Source of the DNA: Isosphaeraceae bacterium | GTDB taxonomy: Bacteria; Planctomycetota; Planctomycetia; Isosphaerales; Isosphaeraceae | Reading direction: 5' to 3' | Length of the DNA stretch: 64,000 nucleotides | Assembly: GCA_021324445.1 (NCBI GenBank) | Contig: JAJPJC010000293.1 | Span: forward strand, 1-64,000 | Part shown: one piece after another, positions 52,677-61,900 of the stretch | How the letters are laid out: each line of letters starts with the position of its first letter | Numbering within the stretch: the first letter of the stretch is position 1 | The notes under the pieces: generated by a model | Told to the model about the DNA's origin: nothing | The model's database searches: none | What the model saw: only the letters and a program-made list of their open reading frames with translations | Made by a program: the position numbers and the translations under genes

Positions 52677-53245
52677 GCTCGGCCCCCCTCATCTCAACGC
52701 GAACTCCCATCCATGTTTGTACCGAGCGCCTCCGCCCAGGTCCAGTAGAGTCCCTCGGTGGAGCGGTTCGGCGCCGACATGTCAAGGGTCGCACAACTCG
52801 GAGCAGGCTTTCCCGATTACTACGCGTCTCCGCTGCCATCCTGACACGCGCCGGTCCGAAGCGGGGCCAAACCCAGAATCTTCGATCTTCTTCCCCAAGA
52901 CCTGTCCGGCTGCCGGGCGGGACGCGGAGCGGAAGAGAACTGGGTCCGACCCAGGAACTGGCCCCGGCCGATTCCCCCGTCAGGAGAGTCCACGCGCGAA
53001 AGAATCGTGTCCGCTTCCCGCGGGAAACGCGATGCGATCGGCAGAGGCGGCCCATCAACGACCCCACGGCGAATCGAATCGACGGCAGGCCGCGGGGCGG
53101 ACGATCGAGGCCGAAAGTTCGGCAGTGGGGGCGAGGACCAGCCATCCTCGACTCCTGCGCACGGCCCGCGCGCCGCCGGCGCCGGGACGATGGTGATGTT
53201 TGGCTGTGACGATCCCATTCCACTCTCCACAAGGAGTCTCTTCCC
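52677..53245. other. Divergent intergenic region
   Basis: About 570 bases between the sigma factor gene (minus) and the tectonin-repeat gene (plus). Long frames here give low-complexity Arg/Pro translations and are read as non-coding. Both promoters should lie in it; no consensus pair was identified. Confidence 0.5.
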
Positions 53246-55138
53246 ATGTTGCGCGATTGGTTCCGTCAACGGTTGGACCAGAAACCACGGGGGCAGGCGC
53301 GAGTTCATCGCCCCAGGCGCTCGCGTTCCCTTCGCGCCGAGCTGGATTGCCTGGAGGGCCGCGCCCTGATGGCGGCGACGAGTGCCGTCGCCTGGACGAG
53401 CGGCGGCGTGACGCATTCCGCGTTCTACGCGATCGGCCCGAATGACAACGTCGAGGTGAGCGTCGACGGCGGCAGCTTCACCAACCTGGGCGGCTACGCC
53501 AAGCAGATCAGCGCCGGCCTGGACGCCTTCAACAAGCCGGAGGTCTACGCCATCGGCGCCGACAACGCCGTCTGGCTCAACAAGGGGTCGGGCTGGGTTA
53601 GCCTGGGCGGCTACCTCAAGGAGATCAGCGCGACGGTTGAGAACACCATCTATGCCATCGGCACCGACGACAACATCTACGTCGGCCACGGGACCCCCGG
53701 GCTGGGCTGGTTCAACACGGGCCTGAAAGCCAGGCAGATCAGCGCCGGCGTCGACGGCGGCAACCCGGAGGTCTACGCCATCGGATTCAACAACAACGTC
53801 TACGCCGGCAACGGGTCGGGCGGGCCCAGCGGCTTCGCCAACTGGGGCGGCTACGCCAAGCAGATCAGCGCGACGGTCGATAGCACCGTCTATGCCATCG
53901 GCGCCGACAACGCCGTCTACAAGGACAGCGGCAGCGGCAGTGGCACCGGGTGGGTCAGCCTGGGCGGCTACGCCAAGCAGATCAGTGCCGGCATCGACGC
54001 CAGCTTCCGCCCATTTGTCCTGTCCATCGGCCTCAATGACGGCCTCTGGTCCAATCACGGGTCAGGCTGGGTCAGCTTTGGCAACACCTATGTGACGGCG
54101 GTCAGCGGGACATCGATCGCCAACTTCGGCGTCAGTCTGCCCGCCGACACGGCGTACGCCGTCGCCCAGGGGCACGGGGGCTTGCAGCACGAGGGGACGA
54201 GCTTCACCTCCCTCGGCGGCTCCGTCCAGACCCCCTCCGGTTCGGCGGCCAATAACACGAATAGCTGGGAGCCCGCCACGCGCGACACCAGCGCGATCAG
54301 TTGGGCGAGCGGCGGCGTGACGCATACGGCGCTCTACGCGATCGGCCCGAATGACAACGTGGAGGAGAGTGTCGACGGTGGCAGCTTCACCAACCTGGGT
54401 GGCTACGCCAAGCAGATCAGCGCCGGCCTCGACGCCTTCAACAAGCCGGAGGTCTACGCCATCGGCGCCGACAACGCCGTCTGGCTCAACAAGGGGTCGG
54501 GCTGGGTCAGCCTGGGCGGTTACGTCAAGGAAATCAGCGCAACGGTCAACAATGCCCTCTACGCCATCGGCACCGACGACGCCGTCTACCTGAGCTACGG
54601 GACTCCCGGGTTCGGCTTCGTCCGCCTGGGCGCCTACGCCAAGCAGATCAGTGCCGGCGCCGACTTCCTCGGCAACCATTTTGTCTTCGCCATCGGCGCG
54701 GACGACGCCGTGTACGAGAACACCGGCACGCCCAATAGCTGGATCGACCTGGGCGGTTACGCCAAGCAGATCAGCGCGGGGATGAACCACGTCGTCTATG
54801 CCATTGGCGGGGATAACGCTGTCTACGAGAACAGCGGCAGCGGGTGGGTCGATCTCGGCGGCTACGCCAAGCAGATCAGCGCCAGCGTGACCAGCGCCGC
54901 GTCGGGTTCCCTGGGCTCGTTTGTCTTCGCCATCAGTCTCAATGATGGCCTCTGGTCCAACCACGGGTCGAGCTGGGTCAGCCTGGGCGGCTACGTGACG
55001 GAGGTCAGCGCGCCGGCCGCCGGGAACTTCGGCATCAGCCTGCCCGGCGACCTGGCTTACGTCGTCGGCCAGGGGCACGCGGGCTTCCTGCACAAGGGGA
55101 CGAGCTTCGTATCGATTTCGGGTGGAACGATCGAATGA
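53246..55138 (+). CDS. Exported tectonin-like double beta-propeller protein
   Basis: 630 residues from the ATG at 53246 (AAGGAG nine bases upstream). A basic leader with ELDCLEGRALMAATSA is of the LExR type seen on exported planctomycete proteins. The rest is two halves 303 codons apart. Each half has seven repeats of about 40 residues, each opening YAIGADNAVW-like and closing GGYAKQISA-like (first half: YAIGPNDN, YAIGADNA, YAIGTDDN, YAIGFNNN, YAIGADNA, LSIGLNDG, YAVAQGHG). The count of seven suggests two tectonin/tachylectin-like propellers. Such repeats bind sugars or lipopolysaccharide in other organisms. No enzyme motif. Ligand unknown. Confidence 0.85.
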   Translation: MLRDWFRQRLDQKPRGQARVHRPRRSRSLRAELDCLEGRALMAATSAVAWTSGGVTHSAFYAIGPNDNVEVSVDGGSFTNLGGYAKQISAGLDAFNKPEVYAIGADNAVWLNKGSGWVSLGGYLKEISATVENTIYAIGTDDNIYVGHGTPGLGWFNTGLKARQISAGVDGGNPEVYAIGFNNNVYAGNGSGGPSGFANWGGYAKQISATVDSTVYAIGADNAVYKDSGSGSGTGWVSLGGYAKQISAGIDASFRPFVLSIGLNDGLWSNHGSGWVSFGNTYVTAVSGTSIANFGVSLPADTAYAVAQGHGGLQHEGTSFTSLGGSVQTPSGSAANNTNSWEPATRDTSAISWASGGVTHTALYAIGPNDNVEESVDGGSFTNLGGYAKQISAGLDAFNKPEVYAIGADNAVWLNKGSGWVSLGGYVKEISATVNNALYAIGTDDAVYLSYGTPGFGFVRLGAYAKQISAGADFLGNHFVFAIGADDAVYENTGTPNSWIDLGGYAKQISAGMNHVVYAIGGDNAVYENSGSGWVDLGGYAKQISASVTSAASGSLGSFVFAISLNDGLWSNHGSSWVSLGGYVTEVSAPAAGNFGISLPGDLAYVVGQGHAGFLHKGTSFVSISGGTIE

Positions 55139-55178
55139 CTCTCAGCTCTCGCCTCTGACCCTCGGCTTTCTCCCCTCT

Positions 55179-55212
55179 CGTTGTGGCCAGGTCTCCCGAC
55201 CTGGCCACAACG
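55179..55212. repeat. 15-bp perfect hairpin downstream of the tectonin gene
   Basis: CGTTGTGGCCAGGTC (55179-55193), loop TCCC, then GACCTGGCCACAACG (55198-55212): a perfect 15-pair stem with a four-base loop, about 40 bases after the stop. No T-run follows. It may terminate or protect the transcript, or be a dispersed palindromic repeat. Confidence 0.75.
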
Positions 55213-55224
55213 CCGACCGCAAGT

Positions 55225-55565
55225 CTCCCGTTTCGAGCCAATGCTCACCTCAGCTTCACCCTGAACCTGACCTTCGGGATCAACCAGAGGGGCGGCTTCG
55301 TCGACCCGACGCAGAACGATGCGAACCGCCCGTTACTGAATCTGGTAGTCACGGCCGACCTGAAGGGCTCCTCCGGGGTCGCCGCCGACCTGATGGCGTC
55401 TTTGTGCAAGACACCGGCAGCAGCCAGAGTCCCAGTCAGCTCAACGTCCCCGTCTGCTTCAGCTCGCTGGTCAAGGCCCCGATCCACGGTTTCAGCGCCA
55501 CGAACATCAACCAGGTCGACTTTGCGAGCAATGCATCGCGGACGTCGACCTCCATTATGGGATGA
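55225..55565 (+). pseudogene. Short decayed gene fragment
   Basis: One frame reads LSFTLNLTFGINQRGGFVDP, TQNDANRPLLNLVVTADLKG and SSGVAADLM. Near 55395 the coding look passes to the next frame as GVFVQDTGSSQSPSQLNVPV, CFSSLVKAPIHGFSATNINQ and VDFASNA, ending at 55565. The two pieces join sensibly across the shift, so this is probably a fragment of a larger beta-rich exported protein. No start codon or ribosome site fits. Family not recognised. Confidence 0.4.
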
Positions 55566-56093
55566 CTGTTCGCGGGAGTTGGACCACGGCGTGATGGGCT
55601 GCCGGGCGGCGTGGGCCGGGCCCCTGGCCCGCACCCCTGAGGCGGGTCGGGATCGCGCTTCGGGTCCCCACCGGATCAACCCCTCGTCGATGGCTGAGGA
55701 GGGGATGCGGGGAGTCTCCCTCTGGTCTGCAGAGCCATTGCTGGATGGCCCCAAGAATGTGAGGCTGGCCCACCCGCTCCAGGCTGCAAGGCTGCAAGAC
55801 CCATGAGGTTGTGGCCTTCGATCGACCGCGGGTCTTCAAACACCGGTGAGGTGCGGAACTGCTGAGTGACACGTTGGTTGATGGACCAACCGAGGGTCGA
55901 GGTGATATGATGAGGCGGAGTACGATGGCCACGGGGGTGCCGCCCCACGCGGAAGCATCGAGGCATTGGGAGTGTCACGCGCCGGCGGCAGCGACTCGAC
56001 GCTCGTTCAGCATGAGACGTCCGCGACCCATCCGTCCTTTGGCCGCCCTGGCTGACCGCGCCGGGCGGACGCGCCACTTCGGGGAACCGGCCG
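55566..56093. other. Intergenic region before the kinase-FGE operon
   Basis: About 530 bases without a convincing gene. The promoter of the downstream kinase operon should lie here; none was identified by eye. Confidence 0.4.
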
Positions 56094-58901
56094 ATGTCAG
56101 CCGAGCTGCAGGGTCCTCAGGAAGGACGTGAACGGCAAGCGCCTTCCGCGCCGCCATCGCCGCCCACGCCCGACCCGGACGCAGCCCGCGGAGACGCCTC
56201 CAGCCATGCAACTTTCAAGCAGTTCGCGTTCGACCAATCCGGCGACGACTCCCCTCCGGCGAAGGGGCGGAGGGACCGCCCGGCAGGTCCCACCAGGCGG
56301 GACGACCGGCAGGCTGCAGCCGAGAGCCGTCAGGACCGCTCGAGTCGCCGCCCTGAGCCAGACCGCCCGTCGGTCGAGGGACTCTCCCGGGCCGCGCAGT
56401 TGATGATCCAAGGCTTCGTGACGGAATGGGAGCAAGGGCAGGAGCCACAGATCGAAGACTACCTGACGGGCACCGGATCCCGCCGCGCCGCCCTGCTGGT
56501 CGAGCTGGTGCGAGCGGACTTGAAGTTCCGCCTGGAAGCGGGTCTGCCTCATGAGGTCGAATTCTATCTGAATCGCTATCCAGAGCTGGAGGATGAGGCG
56601 CGCGCCGGTCTGATCGTGCGTGACTACCAGCTGCGCCGCGATCACGGCATGGCCGTGTCGGTGAACGATTATCTCGATCGGTTCCCCCCGCTCAAGCACA
56701 TCCTGACCCCGCGCCTCGCCGCGATCTCAGCTCCCGAATCGGACCAGCCGACGACCCATTGGGAGTCGCCGCCGCCCGCCCCCAGCAACCGGGCGACCAC
56801 GACCGTGCGCCGGACACCGAGCGCTTCCTCCCTCTCAGGCGTAACCTCGCCCAGCCTGTTCGACTCTAAGTTTGAGAAGATCGAGATGATCGGCAAAGGC
56901 GGGATGGGTGAAGTCTGGCGCGTCCGGCACCGGGCCCTCGGCGAAGACCGCGCCGTGAAGTTCATTCACCCGCACCACGCCCACAACGACGAATTGAGGA
57001 AGCGACTCCACCGCGAGGCTCAGGCGATGGCCCGCGTGCACCACCCCCACGCTGTCCGGGTCTACGACGTCTGCATGGAAGACCCGCCGTACATCGAGAT
57101 GGAGTACCTTCAGGGACAGCCTCTGAACAAGCGACTCAAGCCCAAGGTTCCCCTGCCGCTCAAACAAACGGCGGAGATCCTCAAACAACTTTGTGACGTC
57201 CTCCAGAGTGCCCATGACAGCCGGATTATCCACCGCGATCTCAAGCCGTCGAACCTGATGTTGATCGACACCGGCAACCCCGAGGAGATCGACCTCAAGG
57301 TCCTGGATTTTGGTCTCGCCAAGTTCCTCCTCGGCACCCAGGCCCAGGAACTCACCGCAACCGGCGTTCCCATGGGCACCCCGGTGTACATGAGCCCCGA
57401 GCAGTTCCAGGGCGCGTCGCGTGTGGACGCGCGGGCTGATATTTATTCGGTCGGGGTGATCCTCTACGAGTTATTGACCGGCTGCCGCCCCTTCGAGTCA
57501 TCGCATTTCCAGCTCTTCAACGACATCCTGCACACCCCCGCTCCCTCGTTCCAGGAGCGGAACCCCCACGCGGAGGTCAAGCCGGAGATCGAGAAACTGG
57601 TCCTGGGCTGCCTGGAGAAAGACCCGAGGCGGCGGCCGGCCTCGGCCCGCGCGCTGGCCCAGGAGTTCCTTCGGTTGGCCGCACCGGAGATCGGATCGCC
57701 CCCACCCGTGGTCGTGCCTTCCAAGGTCGATCGGCGCTGGATCCTCGCCGCGTTCGCGGGACTCGGACTGGGTGGCGTCGTGCTGGCCAGGTGGCCTCGT
57801 TCCTCCCCGGAGCTCCTCAATCCGAGCCCTTCCCAACGGCCGACAGAAGGCGTCCCCGAGGAATTGTCGATCGAAGCCTTCCCCGCCGAACTGAAGGTCC
57901 AGGCCGGCGAGAGCGGCTCGATCTACATCCGCGTCTCTCCCGATCATTTCGCCTCCACGACCGAAGTGAGGGTGGGCGACGGCCTCCCCAAGGAGATTCG
58001 CGTCGAACCCCAGCAGCCGACCGAGGGGCCTCAGCGACAGTTCAGCGTTCAGATCCCCGACCCCAACACCGTTCCTCAGAGTCGCTCGCTGGTGTTCATC
58101 GCTACCGACGGGCCGACGACCAAGACCTTGCCCGTCCGGTTGGTCATCCAAGATCCGCCCGTCGCCACCTTGCCTGACCACTGGAGGCGGCTCGAGACAT
58201 CACGCCTCGTCGACATTGGCGACAAGACGTATTATCCAACGGTCATCGAACGCACGATCGACAGAGTCAAGCAGCCCGTCGTCGCCCGCCTGGTCAACAA
58301 GGAGGGGACCGGCTCGCGCGTCGCGTTCTACATCATGCGGGACAAGGTCTGGGTCGAGCTCTTCGCGGCCTTCGCCCGGGAGAACCCCGAGAAGGTCAAG
58401 GGATCCCGGTGGAACAAGGACCGTAATCCGCGCTGGCCGGTGCTGGGCGCCACCGGGGTGGAGGCCCAGGCATTCGCCGAGTGGCTCGGGGGACGGGGTC
58501 AAGGATTCTTGCCCAGCCGCGAGGAATGGGACCTGGCAGCCGGGAAGGACGAGCAGGATCGCGGGGCGAGCACCTACCCGCACGGGTGGAAGCCGACGGA
58601 TCGGACGGGGACGATGATCGCCGTGAACGTCCTCGACGAGAATCCACGTCCAGTCGGTGCCGCCCGTCTCGACGTCAGCCCCTACGGTTGTCGCGATATG
58701 CTGGGCAATGGCTGGGAATGGACTCGCCTGGTGGACGGTCGCAACGACGTCGATCTGCGTGCCGAGACCTACAGGGCCCCGGAACCCTTCAACTTCGAGA
58801 AGATCCAGCAGGACACCGTGCCCGTCGAGCGCTTCGACAGACCGAACCCCGAGGTCGGTTTCCGCGTGGTGATCGAACTCGAGCGGAAGCGCCCGAATTG
58901 A
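56094..58901 (+). CDS. Ser/Thr protein kinase fused to a C-terminal FGE/C-lectin-like domain
   Basis: 935 residues from the ATG at 56094 (GGGGAA upstream). An Arg/Pro/Asp-rich N-terminus precedes a helical domain (95-210). The kinase domain is at about 261-530: IGKGGMGEVW, Lys288, IIHRDLKPSNLML with HRD at 380-382, DFGLAK from 405, and YMSPEQF. A membrane helix (WILAAFAGLGLGGVVLA) lies at about 549-565. Outside it are an Ig-like part (590-690) and a formylglycine-generating-enzyme-like domain (about 715-930) with FLPSREEWDLAAG, SPYGCRDMLGNGWEWTRLV and closing NPEVGFRVVIEL. The catalytic cysteine pair of true FGE is not present, so this is probably a binding domain. Followed 22 bases later by the WD40/caspase-like gene. 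Confidence 0.9.
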   Translation: MSAELQGPQEGRERQAPSAPPSPPTPDPDAARGDASSHATFKQFAFDQSGDDSPPAKGRRDRPAGPTRRDDRQAAAESRQDRSSRRPEPDRPSVEGLSRAAQLMIQGFVTEWEQGQEPQIEDYLTGTGSRRAALLVELVRADLKFRLEAGLPHEVEFYLNRYPELEDEARAGLIVRDYQLRRDHGMAVSVNDYLDRFPPLKHILTPRLAAISAPESDQPTTHWESPPPAPSNRATTTVRRTPSASSLSGVTSPSLFDSKFEKIEMIGKGGMGEVWRVRHRALGEDRAVKFIHPHHAHNDELRKRLHREAQAMARVHHPHAVRVYDVCMEDPPYIEMEYLQGQPLNKRLKPKVPLPLKQTAEILKQLCDVLQSAHDSRIIHRDLKPSNLMLIDTGNPEEIDLKVLDFGLAKFLLGTQAQELTATGVPMGTPVYMSPEQFQGASRVDARADIYSVGVILYELLTGCRPFESSHFQLFNDILHTPAPSFQERNPHAEVKPEIEKLVLGCLEKDPRRRPASARALAQEFLRLAAPEIGSPPPVVVPSKVDRRWILAAFAGLGLGGVVLARWPRSSPELLNPSPSQRPTEGVPEELSIEAFPAELKVQAGESGSIYIRVSPDHFASTTEVRVGDGLPKEIRVEPQQPTEGPQRQFSVQIPDPNTVPQSRSLVFIATDGPTTKTLPVRLVIQDPPVATLPDHWRRLETSRLVDIGDKTYYPTVIERTIDRVKQPVVARLVNKEGTGSRVAFYIMRDKVWVELFAAFARENPEKVKGSRWNKDRNPRWPVLGATGVEAQAFAEWLGGRGQGFLPSREEWDLAAGKDEQDRGASTYPHGWKPTDRTGTMIAVNVLDENPRPVGAARLDVSPYGCRDMLGNGWEWTRLVDGRNDVDLRAETYRAPEPFNFEKIQQDTVPVERFDRPNPEVGFRVVIELERKRPN

Positions 58902-58923
58902 GGCTCCCAGGGAGGCCGTCACG

Positions 58924-61900
58924 ATGAGGCCGCGTCGTCTGCTGATGGTTCCGCTGCTGGCCGTCCTGGCCGGGTCCGCCTGGGCGCAGGAGGCCGCCCT
59001 GGCGGTCCCGCCCGGCGAGAAGGATCCGGTGCTCCGGCTGGAAGGTCGCGGCCCGCTGAGCCCGGTCCTGGGCGTGGCTTTCGGCCCGGGCGGCGGCACG
59101 CTCTACGAGGCCGGCTGGGACAAGGTCGTCCGGGTGTGGCGGCGCGACGCGCGGACCGGACAGTTCTCCCTCGATCCGTCCGCCACCCTGCGCATTCCGA
59201 TCGGGCCCGGTGATCAAGGCGTGCTGCAGGCGCTGGCGGTCTCGGCCGATGGGGCCTGGCTGGCGGTCGGTGGCAATGCGGTCCTCCCCGAGAATGCCGG
59301 CTTCCGACAGCTCGGCCTGGCCTTGCCCCGGCAGAGCGTCGCCGATCCGGAGGCGCAGGGGGTCGTCTACCTCTTCGACCTGCGGGCCAATCCCCCGAGC
59401 TGCCGCCAGCTCCGCGGGCACCGGGGCACGGTGACGGCACTGGCCTTCGCCACCATCCCCCAGGGTCGCCAACCCGTTCTCGTCTCCGCCGGCGAGCAAC
59501 GCAACCCTCAGGCGCCGATGCGGCAGGGGCTGGTGCTCCGCGCCTGGGACGTGGCCGCGGGAATCCCGTTGGGTCAGGCTGAGGGCGGCGACTTCCAGGG
59601 GAAATTGCCGTGGCTGGCGGCCTGGTCCGTGCCGCCCGACCATCGCCGCATCCGCGCGGCCGCGGCGTGGACCAACTCCTTCTTCCTGGTCTGGGACGTG
59701 GGCGTCGCACCACCGCAGCCGGTCCGCGACCCCCACAGTCGAGGCCAAGACCTGGGCCAGAGCACCGTCCTCAGCTATCTACCCGACCGGGATCTGCTCC
59801 TGACCGGTCATTTCGGGGTACCACCCCAGGGGGAATTGCCCGAAGGATACCTCGACACCTGGGTCCCGGCCGCGCCGCCGGTCCCGAACCAGTCGGCCGT
59901 CGTGTCGTGGGCGGCCGGGCGACCCATTCCAGCGGACGTCAAGGGCGTGCCCGTGGCCCAGGCGCTCGTCTCATCCCGGCCGGGGGGGCCACGCGACCTG
60001 CTGGCGGTGGTCCTTCAGTCGTGGACCCGCCAAGATGGTCCGGGTGCGATGGTGGAGTACAGGCTCCAGCTCCTCGACCTCGCCCCCGCGCGGTTCGGCT
60101 CCGTCCGGGTGCAGGCGGCCCTCTGGAATGGCCCCAGGGTCCTACCCGTTATCGCATCCCCGCCGGATGGCAGTTGGTTGGCCATCGTCGGCAACCCCGA
60201 GAACGAGATCCTCGTCCAGTCCGTGGCCGACCTGCTCCAGGACCCGGCTCGCTTCCAGAAGCTCCACGGCGTGGGGGAGCCGATCCAGGCTGCGACCTTC
60301 GTGCGGAACGGAGCGGGTGACTGGGGCCTCCGGATCCGCCGCACGCCCCAGGCGGGCCCGGACGACCTCGTCCTTGACTTGACGAACCGGCGGATCTCAC
60401 CCTCGGCGGCCGGTTGGATGACGGCGCAAGCAGGATCCGATGACTGGCAAACCATCCTCCGCCGACCCTACGCCGCGCCGGGCGGGTCGCTCTACCCGTG
60501 GTACTTATGGATTTATGAGCGCGAGAATGTGATAGGCCCGGGGGTCTGCATCCGACCCGATCGCCCGTCCGCCAGCCCGACGGACGTCCAGGTGACGGCC
60601 CATGCCCTGCTACCCCCCGGCCGCGCACCCGTGCCCATCGCCGCGATCGCCGCGGTCGAACCCGGGGTCGGGCCGACGCTCGCGCTCTATAACGGCAGGA
60701 CGGGGGAGCGGTTCCGGCAGCTCTCCAGCCACACCGGGACGATCCGGAGCCTCGCCTTCTCCCAGGATGGACGATTCCTCGTCTCGGCAGCCGACGACCG
60801 GACGGCCTGCGTCTGGAGCCTGACCGACCTCGACCGGATCCTCCAGAAGCGCGGGGCCTTGCCGGGTCTCGTCCTGACCAGGAGCGACAATCGGTACGTC
60901 GTGGCCGACATCCAGAGCGACAGCCCTTACCGACAGGGAGTCGACCTGCGGGTGGGGGACGTCATCGAGGGATACGTTGAGGGTCAAGGACCGATGCACA
61001 ACCTCAGCTCGGCGCTCGAGGTTCATTTCACGGCGGCGACCCGGCTGCCGGGCCAGACCTTGTCCCTCCGCCGGCGCCGCGACGGCCAGGGCTCGCAAGC
61101 CATCGAGCTGAAGCTGGCCCAGGCGATCGACGGGCGCATGCCGCTCCTGACGCTGTTCCTGGCACGGGAGGGGCCGGGGATGCCGGTCGAGTGGCTCGCC
61201 TGGAATCCCTTCGGACCCTACGACTCGAGCGGGCCGGGCATTGCCTCGCTCTTCGGCTGGCACTTCAATGCGCCAGAGCGACCCGCGCTGCCCGCCCGGT
61301 TCGCCCTGGCCACAAGCTACCCGCAATTCCGTCGCCCGGGGCTGCTCCGCGACCTGATCCGCGAGGGCCAGTACCAACCGCCTCCGCCCGAGCCGCCCCT
61401 CAGATCGACCGACCTGCAACTCTTGCTGGATCCCCTCGGCGAGCCCCGGGGTGATCTGCTCCTGGTGCGGGAGCCGCCGGCAGTCCTGAACCTGGTGCTC
61501 GATGACCCGGAGTTCGCCCAGCGGATCGCATCGGTCCGCTGGCGACTCGATCAGGGCGAGTTCACGCCGATGGAGGCCGACGAGCAGTCCTGGACCGCGG
61601 ACCTCTCCCGCATCCCCTGGGATCGCAAAACCCGCGAATTGACGGTCGAGGTGCGGTCCCGAGGATCGACCCCGCAGACGATCCTCAAGAGCCAGAAAGT
61701 CTGCTACATCCCCAAGGCGCCGCGCGTGCGCCCCCAGATCCCCCAGGGCGTCACCGCCTTCAGCGTCGATCAACGCCAGTTGCCCTTCGCGGTGGATGTT
61801 GAGCCGGCGGTGGGCGAGAAGGCCCGGGTTGTTCTCATTCGGCGGCACGGGGACGAGCCCTTGCACCGGGAGGAGTACGGAGCGGACGCGGCCCCGGGGC

